A DNA stretch of 64,000 nt. It comes from Dendrophyllia cribrosa. Lineage: Eukaryota; Cnidaria; Anthozoa; Scleractinia; Dendrophylliidae. The position numbers and the translations under genes were made by a program. Below the pieces are notes generated by a model, which was not told the DNA's origin, did no database searches, and saw only the letters and a program-made list of their open reading frames with translations. Of the stretch, positions 45,476-55,760 are shown one piece after another; position 1 is the first letter of the stretch; each line of letters opens with the position of its first letter. The stretch lies in the NCBI GenBank assembly GCA_024195265.1, contig JAJLRJ010000002.1, positions 21,288,570-21,352,569 of the forward strand, written 5' to 3'.

Positions 45476-45719
45476 TGGTTATGAAACCTGAGAAATGTCT
45501 TGTTCGATGTTTTTGTTATCGTTTTTCGGCATTGACCGTGCACAACTACAATAGATGTTTAACTTTTGTTCGAGAAACTGACCAATAGAAAAAGTGCTAT
45601 TACGTTATTCACTCACAGTGTGAGATCAAAAAACAAAAGATGTGCACAGTCAGGTGCGGTTCAACATAAATTGTAGCTCCTTTGTTGTCGCCATGGAAGT
45701 GTGCAAGGTTTCATAACCA
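45476..45719. mobile_element. MITE with TGGTTATGAAACCT ends, copy 2
   Basis: It starts tggttatgaaacctgagaaa and ends aaggtttcataacca. It is nearly the same as 21000-21206 but has an additional segment (near 45637-45672) before the right end. Confidence 0.75.
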
Positions 45720-46160
45720 GTCTCTCGCTCGATTTACCCTTTAAGCCGCAAGAGTGATCAGCATCAAATTTCTACTTGTAATGTCAATGCCTTATCAATC
45801 CAAAAGGTCATGAGAATTAAGGACATGATCACACAATTCTCTTGATATCCAAACAATGTCTCCCCACAGTGACTACTTCTATGGGAAATGTATAGGGACA
45901 AGAAATGAGAATTTAAATTTTGATATTCGGGGCTTAAAGCAAACAGCAACATAAAACGTACTGCTGAAGAGCTTTCATTTGAATTGTCTCGCGGCCATAG
46001 GATTTCATCCAAAGTCTTCACCGTTACAACCACCTCACCGTCGACTCAAAGTTCGACTCTGTCAGACAAAAATATTCTGAAAAGGTTCTGATTATATTTT
46101 TAACTGGTTTTTAAAGGAAAGGTGCATTGAAATAAATGACCCTGAAACTCATCACTGATA

Positions 46161-46540
46161 AAAGGGACACTGTGCCGCCGAAATAACGAAATTGTGTTTA
46201 CTTATTTACATGTTATATCGCCAAATGCCACCAAATATATAACTAAATTGGATAAAACGATTCTATAGAGCAAAACAGAAGCAGTAGTTTGGAGAGAAAA
46301 GGCAGGTCAATTTTGATTTTATGACAGGCGGTCGATCTAGAAATCAAAGTTTCTATTATGGTGGAATTTTGACTTTTTTAGTCGTTATCTTCTGTTTTTA
46401 TTTCATATTTATTTGCGTTCATCGCTTTTGGCGATTTTGTCTTTCTATTTCAAGATAATAAAGCAAGTTAGGTTAAAGCAAGCTTCTGGCCATAATCATA
46501 ACTTGAAAACACGATATTTCAGCCGGGGTACCTTCCCTTT
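46161..46540. mobile_element. GRACACTGTCC MITE, near-complete copy
   Basis: The left end is aaagggacactgtgccgcc and the right end cagccggggtaccttcccttt. It contains atatcgccaaatgccaccaa, gacaggcggtc, tcgcttttggcgatttt and caagataataaagcaag. Read from the right end on the minus strand, its first 80 or so bases are the satellite unit of 55761-64000. Confidence 0.8.
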
Positions 46541-47220
46541 AATACGTGCACATCCACGTCATCCATAGTGTTTAAAACAAATGGAAAAGTATTCAATAAA
46601 GTCTTAAATAATTCCGCCTTGGGTAGGTTGTTCACTTTCTTTAGATTTTGACCTTGTTCAGTACCAGCTGTCTTTTAATTTAAGATATTAAAAAAGTGTG
46701 TGGTCGTTTCGTTTACTGTATGTCAACCAACCGGAATGAAAAATCATTTAAAATAAATTATTTTTTTAAACTAACTTTCCATTTCTATTCATAGATTATC
46801 ACGCATTTGTCCAAGCAGTCTTTTAAATCCCATCAATTTGCTGTGAACAAAACTGCTTATATTGGCGGTATTTCTTATTTCCTGTTTCCACATTTTAAGT
46901 AGAGGGATTTTTAGACGGAAAAGTTGTTACTATTTATAAAATACATGTATACCTTTAGAAATAAATGAAGGCTTCCGGAGGAATTTGACGTTTGAATTTA
47001 TACAACACCTTTATTTGCAGGGCCCCACTGAAAATCACCGTGGTGATGTGGGCACCCTGGATAAATATTATTATTGTTATTTGTAATGATCGATACTCAC
47101 AGGTGTGCTAAAAAGCTTTTTTAAAAACATGCGCTTATTTGAAATTTGTTACGCTCTGTTGTGCCCACAAAAATTCCTCATTATAGTGCGTCATTAATGT
47201 ACGTGTACTGCTGACGTATT

Positions 47221-48676
47221 AATAGGGAGCTTTAAGCCTGCCGCACACTTGAGGAAAGTGCTGAGCAAAATTCCTCGCGAGGCAGTTAGCTCAGCTGTTT
47301 CCGCAAGTGTGCGCTGGATTTTTGGTGAGTTTTTCGCCTCGCGAGGTCGTGAGGCAAATATCTGACGTGTTTGATATTTTTGCCTCACGAGACAAATTCC
47401 TCATCGTGTGCGGGCGCCGTGAGAATCTGGCTGAGCCAAATTAATCGATTAGCCAATAAAATTGCATGGCAAGCTCACGTGATTTCAAGCTCGACATTCA
47501 AGATGGCGGACGACAAGATGTTAAAACTTCCAGTCGTAGCTCTTCTTATCCGTTTGTTTGTGGTCCACTTAGAGTATACAAAATGTAATATTACATTTGT
47601 ATAACTGCAATTGCTGTAATTGATATTGAATCAAAGTTTTAATATCCACTTTTTTAAAATATTCTTAGGATATACACCTAATTGCAGTAATGTTGTCATA
47701 GGAAAATGAAAAATGAAAAAAGCCAAATAGGAATTAATTAGCTTAATCATCATTCACAGCCACAGGCGGCACGATTAAGCGTGCAGCGGCTATTGTTAAT
47801 TGAAATTAAGCGTGCAGCGGCTATTGTTATTTGTGTGTCTAATTAATTCCTACTGGCCTTTTTTCCATTTTCCGTTTTTCCATTTTTCATTTTTCTATGA
47901 CAACGTTATTGTAATTAGGTGTAATTTAAATTTAGCATTTTATTAGATATTAATACAGTAAACATGCAACATACAAGGCTGCATACTGAACTCGACAAGT
48001 TTATCCTCTAAGATAACTTCGTTAACCACACTCCTGTCCGCCATCTTGAATGTCGAGCTTGAAATCACGTGAGCTCGCGATGCAATTTTATTGGCTAATC
48101 GATTAATTTGGCTCAGCCAGATTCTCAAGGCGCCCGCACACGATGAGGAATTTGTCTCGTGAGGCAAAAAATATCAAACACGACAGATATTTGCCTCACG
48201 GCCTCGCGAGGCGAAAAACTCACCAAAAATCCAGCGCACACTTGCGGAAACAGCTGAGCTAACTGCCTCGCGAGGAATTTTGCTCAGCACTTTCCTCAAG
48301 TGTGCGGCAGGCTTAAGCAACCACGACGCCGACGGCAGCGAGAACGGCACAAAACAATAGGCTTAATGAGCGAAAACAATACCTCTGCACGTGCGTTTTA
48401 CATTTTGGTACATTTCTTTGCCGTTCCCTGCAAAACAACAACGTCAAATGATCAAATTATAGGTTTTTTGGAGAACGTGAACACACGACGGTTAATTTTC
48501 CTTTCTCCATTTGAACCGGAAAGCCATCCCTTCAAATTCAGCTCCTGGACAATCCAGTCACATTAGACAAACTAAACAAATTGGAGCAACTGCAAAGTAG
48601 TTTAAAATAGCGCGAATCCTTTTTTCAAGTGACGTTTTCCTTGGCGTTGCCGTCGTCGTTGCTTAAGCTCCCTATT
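47221..48676. mobile_element. Outer MITE (AATAGGGAGCTTAAGCAAC) interrupted by a foldback element
   Basis: The left remnant aatagggagc (47221-47230) and the right end gttgcttaagctccctatt are inverted. After the inserted element, at 48316, the outer element resumes with gcaaccacgacgccgacggc, the inverse partner of cgttgccgtcgtcgttgc at the right end. The outer element alone would be about 370 bp. Confidence 0.65.
47232..48316. mobile_element. Foldback element with ~280-bp TIRs and TTAA target site
   Basis: 47232-47511 and 48037-48316 are near-perfect inverted copies, starting ttaagcctgccgcacac. TTAA stands at both boundaries, as in piggyBac-type insertion. The centre holds a second inverted pair (atacacctaattgcagtaat against the gacaacgttattgtaattag region). 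No transposase. It is inserted into the TTAA near the left end of the older MITE. Confidence 0.8.
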
Positions 48677-48679
48677 ATG

Positions 48680-49412
48680 GACTACTGACGTTTGAGTGCA
48701 CATGCACGCTACTGAAAATTACATTTACATCAGCAGTACACGTGAACGGCTTGTGTGAGCCGTGTCTATTAGGTTGCGGTCCAATATATGTTAATGTCCT
48801 ATAAGGAAAAATAATTGGACTGCAAATGACCCGAGTACGAGCACATTATTAACGAGGTACAATAAAAAACGCTTCGTCTCGACTTTTAAATTGTTCCTAT
48901 TGAGCTCGCATGAATACAGTTAGTGCATAATAAAGTAATTCTCGAAGCTCAGTTCACGATAACTAAGTATAATTAAAAGGAAGCTTTTGACAAATTCTTA
49001 ACAAAGTCGGAAAGGGAAAATTGCGTTTTAATTTCCTTCACAGACAGTTCCTCAGCACATCCTTTAGTTCCGAGAATTGGAATCTACTATTGACAGTATC
49101 AGTGGTTAGGTGGTCTGTTATTGACAGTATTAGTGGTTAGGTGATCTATTATTGACAGTATCAGTGGTTAGGTGATCTTGCCAATCCTTTCTTCTTAATC
49201 ATTTTTAACGACCGGCGTCAAACCTACAAATAGCAATATCGAGTGGTTATTGACTAAGCGTGAGGTCTACATGAAGCCGGAGATATATATATATATATAT
49301 TGGCCAGAGTCGTTTTCCGCTTTGTGAGCAAAGAAAACAAGGAGCACTATATTCTTATATCTAGGAACAACCATAGTTGATAAGATATTTATATAACAAT
49401 ACAAATTAATAA
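48680..49412. other. Intergenic stretch, three 31-bp repeats
   Basis: Three tandem copies of a 31-bp unit (ttgacagtatcagtggttag, then gtgatcta) lie at 49088-49180. The sequence also has an AT dinucleotide run near 49286. No gene is supported. Confidence 0.6.
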
Positions 49413-49847
49413 CCCGTTCACACCAATGCTTAAACGTGTTTAAATGTTGTTTAGTTTAAAACAGGCTTAGAAAAATACCTCCTTATACACCTTATTCATA
49501 AATGGCGGCGGAATTATTATTCTTTTGTATTTATTTTAATTAGCTTCACAAGCCTCGTTAGCATGTGCAAAATTCAAAAGAATTTACACGCTAAAATGAG
49601 GCTAGTGAGGCAAATTAACATAGATATAAAAGAATCATGAATCGGTCGCCATTTATGAATAAGGTGTATGTCGTCCGTAATATTTGGAGTAAAATCTTTA
49701 CTAAAAGATCAAATACATTTTTGAGTTTTATTACCATTTCAGGTAGTTGTCTGAGTCATATACATTTAAAAACGTTCAAGATAGAGGATAAAAACGTAGT
49801 TAAACTAAACAACATTTAAACATGTTTAACTGTTGGTGTGAATGGGG
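49413..49847. mobile_element. Outer MITE with CCCGTTCACACC ends
   Basis: The left end cccgttcacaccaatgctta and right end ggtgtgaatgggg are inverted, followed inward by gtttaaatgttgtttagttta against taaactaaacaacatttaaa. A second MITE is nested inside at 49485-49670. Confidence 0.7.
49485..49670. mobile_element. Nested MITE with TACACCTTATTCATAAATGGCG ends
   Basis: It starts tacaccttattcataaatgg and ends ccatttatgaataaggtgta. The inner blocks ttttgtatttatttt and cacaagcctcgttagcatg are partly inverted as well. It sits inside the MITE at 49413-49847. Confidence 0.75.
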
Positions 49848-50209
49848 CTTAAGATTGAACACTATTTGAAAGTGTTAAACTCTGGGCCACTGAAGCAGGT
49901 AATTGAGCGATTAGCACAAGTAACAGCATAACAGAAAAGTACTGCTCAATAGTAATAAAAACTTTATTCATGAACTTGCTTGTTCGGTCCGTATTGCGAA
50001 ATATTGGTGGCTTGGTCCATAAACTTGCAAACTAGCACACGAATATTCTCAATGTTTGATTCTTGCCAAATATCCGAGTCATTATGCAAAGACCTTTTAC
50101 TTTCTGTTATTTTCTTTTACTATTTTTATCCTTTCTTTTTTTAGATATGCGACCTAAAAATAACCGCCTGTTAATGTTGTTATTGTAGCTGAATCCTGAT
50201 TGTAGCTTT

Positions 50210-51886
50210 TTAAAGTGCCCCTATGATCAAATTTTTGATTTTCATTTTTTTACATTTTCGTGTACTATTAGACTTTCTTACTCATCTTGCCAAATTTCAA
50301 TCCATTACGAACATCAGAAGTCATTTTATTTTAACATTTATTTCTGAGAATTTACGGCCGCCATTAATCAACCTTGTTCCAAGGCTTGGTTGCGAATGGG
50401 AGAAAGTGACGTCAAAGGCTCAAAAATACCTCACGGGTTGAAATTATAATAACAATCAGCAAAGAAAATTGCACGCAGATCAAGTCCAAAGTTTTTGTTG
50501 CTTTTCGCGTGATTTTCAATACTTATTGTTATTATAATTTCAACTCGTGAGGTATTTTTGAGCCTTTGACGTCACTTTCTCCCATTCGCAACCAAGCCTT
50601 GGTTAGCCTGTGAACAGGCTTCTTTTTTGGGAATTGGGTAGGGTTTTGGGGAATTGGGTTAGGTTAAAATCGGTGAGCGAAGCGAGCCGAGCGCGGACTG
50701 TGGAAGAGGGAAGGGGCGGCGAAGCCTGTGGACTCGCCTTTGATGCCGCCGTTCCGCCCCCAAGTACAGTTGTAATTATCCTGTTATTATAATTGTGAAC
50801 AAGTTAATTAATATGTCAACAAGTTGTCATGTTTTTATTCGGTTGAATGCATCGGTAGTAGTATAAAAATAGATAGGCTAAACACGACTCCCACTCTTCG
50901 CTAAAAAGTATTTAAAAAGCCTAAAGTACAAAGCTTTCCCAGTAAGAATTCAGAGAGAATCGCGCCTTTAGATCGCAGTTATGAATTTGTTCTCTTCGAT
51001 GATATTGACCTTTTGATCTCGGCGGATTATACAGTGTAGTGTTTCCGGCCACACGGTATAATAGGCATCTTAGATCCGAGTCTCAAAAAGCCGTAGTCTA
51101 TAATTCCACTGCAATGAAATCATGAATTATTAATTTAGCTCCTTAGTAAGTTCTGTAGTTGAGTAGTGTGTCTCAGTGGAGCTAGGATAAACCTCTGTTG
51201 TTTTGTAATAGCGTTTGATTTGGCATCCAACAGATAATCTGCACATGGTGACTGTTTTGTAAATCCAGTCGGCAAAATTCCAAAAACATCTTGCTTTTTT
51301 GCCACAGACTTTAGCCACAACTTTTGCTCTTCTTTAAGTCTCGGTATATGCGAAAAATTTCGCAACGAATCGTTCAAAGCTTTCTCCAAATCGAGATCTG
51401 AAAATTGCATGCAACGAGTCGCCGTGTTTGTTTATCATTTGAGCCAGCAAATGGAATAATTATGCAAATGTAGGGCACCAGGCATCTGGGATGTCAACAT
51501 GTGTCGTCGATCACCACATGCCTGTCAACACCAAGTGATCTGACCAATCAGCTCATGATACCAGACTCTGGTATCATGGAACGGCGGCATCAAAGGCGAG
51601 TCCACAGGCTTCGCCGCTCCTTCCCTCTTCCCCAGTCCGCGCTCGGCTCGCTTCGCTCGCCGATTTTAACCTAACCCAATTCCCCAAAAAGAAGCCTGTT
51701 CACAGGCTAAGCCTTGGTACAAGGTTGATTAATGGCGGCCGTAAATTCTCAGAAATAAATGTTAAAATAAAATGACTTCTGATGTTCGCAATGGATTGAA
51801 ATTTGGCAAGATGAGTAAGAAAGTCTAATAGTACACGAAAATGTAAAAAAATGAAAATCAAAAATTTGATCATAGGGGCACTTTAA
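50210..51886. mobile_element. 1.7-kb TTAA-bounded TIR element with captured helicase fragment
   Basis: Boundaries are TTAA then agtgcccctatgatcaaatt at the left and the exact inverse then TTAA at the right; TIRs extend about 190 bp. Next inward is a second inverted block (cttcttttttgggaattggg to the GC-rich ggactcgcctttgatgccgc) at 50620-50755 and 51575-51705. The left half holds its own inner palindrome (ttgaaattataataacaat and inverse). A helicase-like frame lies at 51135-51410. No transposase is visible. Confidence 0.8.
51135..51410 (-). pseudogene. RecQ-like helicase N-terminal fragment inside a TIR element
   Basis: The first 50 or so of 91 codons read like the start of a RecQ/DEAD-type helicase core: a helix with IPRLKEEQKLWLKSVAKKQD followed by VFGILPTGFTK, which corresponds to motif I (Walker A, usually PTGFGKS). 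The glycine and serine of the Walker box are changed (FTKQ), and the frame after it does not look like a helicase. I read it as a captured and decayed first part of a host helicase gene rather than a working enzyme. Motifs II-VI are absent. Confidence 0.5.
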
Positions 51887-51959
51887 AGCTCACGCACGCA
51901 TTTTGCATTTCCTGTACACCGCTTACACACTGAATTAAAATCTTTTTGAATGTCAAAAT

Positions 51960-52345
51960 GACGATTTCTTTTCGTCGCTGTAACAGAGAGAAATATAGCT
52001 CCTTTTCCGGTTTAATGATGGTTTCTTTTAAAAAAAAACACATAGTCACGTTGGAACCCCCAGGCCTGATAAGCATTTTGTAAAAAAGAAAAGAAAGAAA
52101 ATTCTTCGAATCTAGACTCATCCAAAAGCTATGTAGAGACAAATGTTTCAACAAAGAAGTGTTTTCCATCAGGTCTCCTCTAGTGAGCAAAAGCTTTTTC
52201 AATGTGAAAGTAACAATTTTTTTCGTTGTAACAGAAAGATAGCGCCTTTTCCGGTTTAATGATGGTTTCTTATTAAACACAGAGTAGTTGGAGACCCCAG
52301 GCATTAGCATTTTGTGAAAATGAAAATTGGCAATGCCCCGGGGTA
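51960..52345. repeat. Diverged tandem duplication of ~240 bp
   Basis: ccttttccggtttaatgatg followed by gtttctt and agcattttgt occurs at about 52000-52080 and again at about 52240-52317. The neighbouring block aattcttcgaatct..actcatccaaaagctatgta occurs at about 52099-52134 and again at 53480-53514 beyond the TCGAAC element. The element therefore split a tandem repeat. Confidence 0.6.
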
Positions 52346-52352
52346 TAGTTAA

Positions 52353-53461
52353 CCCGGCGTAGCGAATCGAACAGTTCGGTAATCGAACTTAATCGAACGA
52401 TTGGGTTCGATTGAGTTCGGTAATCGAACTAATCGAACGATTGGGTTCGATTGAGTTCCGTAATCGAACACAGTCGAACTAATGGAACGATTGGGTTCGA
52501 TTGAGTTCGGTAATCGAACACAATCGAACCCTCACAATTTGGAGCAATCGAACCCAATCGAACGTTTGATTCGGTTCGATTAAGTTCGATTAGGTTTGAT
52601 TGTTCGCTGTCTTCAAAAAATGATCGACGTTGGATTGCATTCGATTAAAAATGAAGGTGGAATGGGAATACGAGTGTCATAAACGCGAGTTTGCTTTGTA
52701 GGGTTTTCCCCGGTAGATACGCAACCTTTTCTGATACCTTGTCGTAGGGGATTCCAAGTCCGCAAAAACTGAAACGAAGAAACAGGAAAATTTGTTAACA
52801 ATAAATTGTCATTTATTTTATGTTTGGGGCGAATCACAATAGTCAGCACTCATAAATATAAGAGCTTCGTATGTTCGGCTAATGAGGCTTTCAACTTTAC
52901 AACATCACCTCTTGTCATCTTCACATTAAGACCTCCTCAGCGTTTGTATCAGTTCATTCAAGAGCCCCGGTTCATTGTACTTTGCTCGGGTTTTCGACGA
53001 TTCTATGGTGCATTCATCATGAAATGGAACTACAGTGACGTGAGATTAATTTTATATTGTCCGTTGAACTTAATTCGTAATTGCTCTCACTTACTTAGGG
53101 CCTGGTCGCACTACAGTCAAAAACAAAAATCCGCCCGTGCAAAAATCGAGGAAAACAAAAGAAACCGCTCCAATGGGACACGCTTTTTGTGGAATGTTTT
53201 TGTTTTTATGTCATTTTGCACGGGCTAATTTTTGTTTTTGACTGTAGTGCGACCAGGCCCTTAGACAGACTGTTCAAATATCTGGTATATTTTGAGTGAT
53301 TTTTCTTTATTGTTCGATTAAGTTCGATTGGGTTCGGAAATCGAATACAATCGAACCCTCACACAAATTTTCTAGTTCGATTGTGTTCGATTACCGAACT
53401 CAATCGAACCCAATCGTTCGATTAAGTTCGATTACCGAACTGTTCGATTCGCTACGCCGGG
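52353..53461. mobile_element. TIR element with clustered AATCGAAC subterminal repeats
   Basis: The left end cccggcgtagcgaatcgaac is exactly inverted at the right end. Both ends carry many TCGAAC/GTTCGA motifs: a left cluster at about 52365-52610 and a right cluster at about 53310-53455. The interior is unrelated and contains a nested MITE at 53098-53260. A left TTAA is present (52349-52352) but the right flank reads AGTAAA, so the target-site rule is unclear. Confidence 0.75.
53098..53260. mobile_element. Harbinger-like MITE, TTA target duplication
   Basis: gggcctggtcgcactacagt at the left is inverted exactly at the right, and the TIRs continue for about 30 bases. TTA flanks both sides (53095-53097, 53261-53263). 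A 3-bp TWA duplication with GGG-starting TIRs fits the PIF/Harbinger superfamily. It is nested in the element at 52353-53461. Confidence 0.75.
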
Positions 53462-54085
53462 AGTAAAGAAAGAAGGAAAATTCTTCGAATCTGAACTCAT
53501 CCAAAAGCTATGTAAAATCAACAGAGAAGTGTTTTCCCACAGTTTTCTTCTTATGACCGATTAGACCAAGTTCGCAACAAATTTGTCGTCGGAAATGCAT
53601 GGAGCCAGGATTCTTTGAGGTCGAAAATACGAGGATGTCAAATACTACTGAGGTGGGCTAATGCCTGACCACTGGGATTTGAACGTGAGCAAATGTACGA
53701 CGAATACCCGGGGAGGGATGGGCACTGCTGTACCCAACTTTTCCTGTGCGAAGTGGATGTCTCGGAGTGACAAACACTTATCACTGATTAGTCTTATCCA
53801 GCCCGCCAAGATTACTCTTGTATGGTTGCAACCGTTCCCGAATATAACCACTCCACCTCATCCTGAATTCTTCAGTGAACGTTATGCCTCACTAATTACT
53901 TCGGATTCTCTTTAAAAGTAGAAGTAGTCCTTCATCTCAGACCAAAGTTCTCAGTGCCTCACAGGTTTCAAACAACGTACTTCAGTAAATACTGCAATAA
54001 TGAAGCTTATTTTATTACAATATTTCAACCTTATTTAATTTTATTTATTTGTTTAATTTATTTCATGTTTTAACCCTCACTCTTA

Positions 54086-54267
54086 AGGCTGGTTTTCACT
54101 AGCGCATAAGCATAAGCACAAGCCAACATACGCAGACTCAGTAACGTGTTGATCATTAGTGCCTATTGTTCTGTTTTGTTCAAACAATTGGAACTAATGA
54201 TCAACATGTTACTGAGTCTGCGTATGTTGGCTTGTGCTTATGCTTATGCGCTAGTGAAAACCAGCCT
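54086..54267. mobile_element. Foldback MITE with 75-bp near-perfect arms
   Basis: aggctggttttcactagcgc and the next 55 bases are inverted at the right arm with a single difference (G/A, which would remain a G-U pair in RNA). The loop is 32 bases. TTA stands at both ends (54083-54085, 54268-54270), as for Harbinger-type elements. Confidence 0.8.
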
Positions 54268-54373
54268 TTACATTTCAAGTGCAAAACTAATATTTAGGTG
54301 CGAATTTATCACATGCCGGTCAACTTTGCGTTTGATATCTTGTTTGACTTTCTTTTTTCTAAAAGCGTGCCTG

Positions 54374-55058
54374 TTATGGATGAGCATCATACTCCTGTTC
54401 ATCTACCAATGCCTTATCGGAGAGAGCAGCTAAATTCCTTGGCTTTCCCTCTGGGAAAACATCTCTTTTGACAGCAGCTGGGTTGATATTTCTTTTGTCC
54501 ATAATTTCGGCCGAACTACCGCGGCGTCGGCGACGACGTTTTTGCCAAGCGTCGCTGGAAAATAAATAATAAATATTTCAACAAACTTAAACACGGCTGT
54601 AGTTTCACATTCTGGGTTTAACCAGATCAAACAAATCAAGAATCGGTGGTAAAAACATTAGCCGAATGCCTGAACTTTCTGGCATGCAGTCCTAATCTCG
54701 CACCCAGGTCTTCCACGGTCGGTCAAGGAGTAGTGGTTACAAGGTCACTCCTACTTCCATGCTCGGGCCTTTTTGCACAACCATTATTAGTACTGCAAGT
54801 TTATTCTCAAATAATTTACTAGACTAAATCTATAACAACGATTTACAACGCTTTGTGGCTTTTCAAACCGAAATATCGGTCACAGAAAATGTATTTTATT
54901 TTATTTTGTACTTCTCTCCTGTCTTTTTCTAGACGAAAGGATCAGTTTGCCGTGTGTGTGTATTTTATATTTATTCAACGATTTACAGCCTACCTGTCAT
55001 CAATCAACAGAGATGCGACAACAAAAATAAAAAAAATCGCCACCCAAAGCTTGCTCAT
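54374..55058 (-). CDS. Small secreted polybasic protein, two exons
   Basis: Exon 1 is 55058-54994 and exon 2 is 54554-54374, joined across a 439-base intron with a CAG|GTAGG donor and a TTTTCCAG acceptor, phase preserved. The product has 81 residues. Residues 1-19 form a clear signal peptide (MSKLWVAIFFIFVVASLLI); a DDSDAWQ linker follows, then K and six arginines. The rest (about 50 residues) has no cysteine, contains DKR and VKR sites, is acidic at the end and stops after YDAHP. Signal peptide plus a run of Arg suggests a secreted precursor cut by furin-type or prohormone convertases; a peptide hormone, a matrix or mucus protein, or another secreted factor are all possible. I recall many cnidarian secreted proteins with a DAW-polyarginine segment after the signal peptide, but cannot name this one. 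A TATAAGG box lies 78-84 bases upstream of the ATG. Confidence 0.65.
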
Positions 55059-55135
55059 CTTGGTTACCTTGGTAATGAGGAAACAAATAGTGCATGGTGA
55101 CTAAAAGCAGTATTTCTCGTATAGAGATCAAAACA

Positions 55136-55142
55136 CCTTATA
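55136..55142 (-). promoter_or_regulatory. TATA box of the small secreted protein gene
   Basis: TATAAGG on the minus strand, 78-84 bases before the ATG at 55058. The spacing matches that of the adaptor genes. Confidence 0.45.
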
Positions 55143-55433
55143 TTAACCCTTTAAGCCCTAATATCAAAATTTGAATTCTCATTTCTTTTCCCTATAATTT
55201 CACTTGAGGGTGGGGGGAGAAGGTAGGGGGAGTGTTTGAAAACAGTGATTGTGCGTACCTCTGAAAAAGTCCTGGCTACGCTCCTGCTTATTCTGTTTGC
55301 ACAATTCCCGGCTGTTTAAGTGGGTGGTTTTAAAATGTGAATATCCGCGTTCCGCATCCTGAAAACGGGTATAGAATTCGACGATTATTTTGGTCTGAAA
55401 ATGGAGTGTTTATGTTGCCTTCTAGTCTGAAAA

Positions 55434-55630
55434 AAAATACAAAACTGAATGCAAGGCTGGCACTACGGCAAAGGGCAGATTTATTAATGGCCAATATTTC
55501 GCCTAATAGTATTAGTCTTCCCCAGGGCCAGGGCTGTACTGAGGAAGACTAATACTATTAGTCGAAATATTGGCCATTAATAAATCTGCCCTTTGCCGTA
55601 GTGCCAGCCTTGCATTCAGTTTTGTATTTT
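55434..55630. repeat. 88-bp-arm hairpin of Penelope-like 3' sequence
   Basis: 55434-55521 and 55543-55630 are inverted copies with a single mismatch and a 21-base loop. The arms contain gtcgaaatattggccattaa and gccttgcatt, which also occur in the Penelope-like 3' end at 22975-23030. The right arm region reads ctgagga, a short stem, then gaaa (55538-55568), resembling the core of a hammerhead ribozyme. Confidence 0.75.
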
Positions 55631-55760
55631 CACATTCAAGTGACGCCTGGCACGAGATCTTTCACAAGGAAGACCCGGCAACTACCATGCATTCAAAGGT
55701 TTTTCTGAAAAAATAGGTATAGGTTTTTGCCAATTTACGATTTTTAAAAAGTGACAGTGT

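Larger units (their letters stand above)
44840..47220. other. Intergenic region with two MITEs
   Basis: It holds the MITEs at 45476-45719 and 46161-46540 and a degraded repeat at about 45735-46055 related to the TTAACCC family (gctgaagagctttcatttga, ccataggatttcat). No gene is supported. Confidence 0.5.

Noticed and set aside
53661..53915. 84-codon plus-strand frame
   Set aside because: It looks open on both strands and has no recognisable domain or splice context.
54853..55104. 83-codon plus-strand frame
   Set aside because: It overlaps the signal-peptide exon of the minus-strand gene in antisense and shows no domain.
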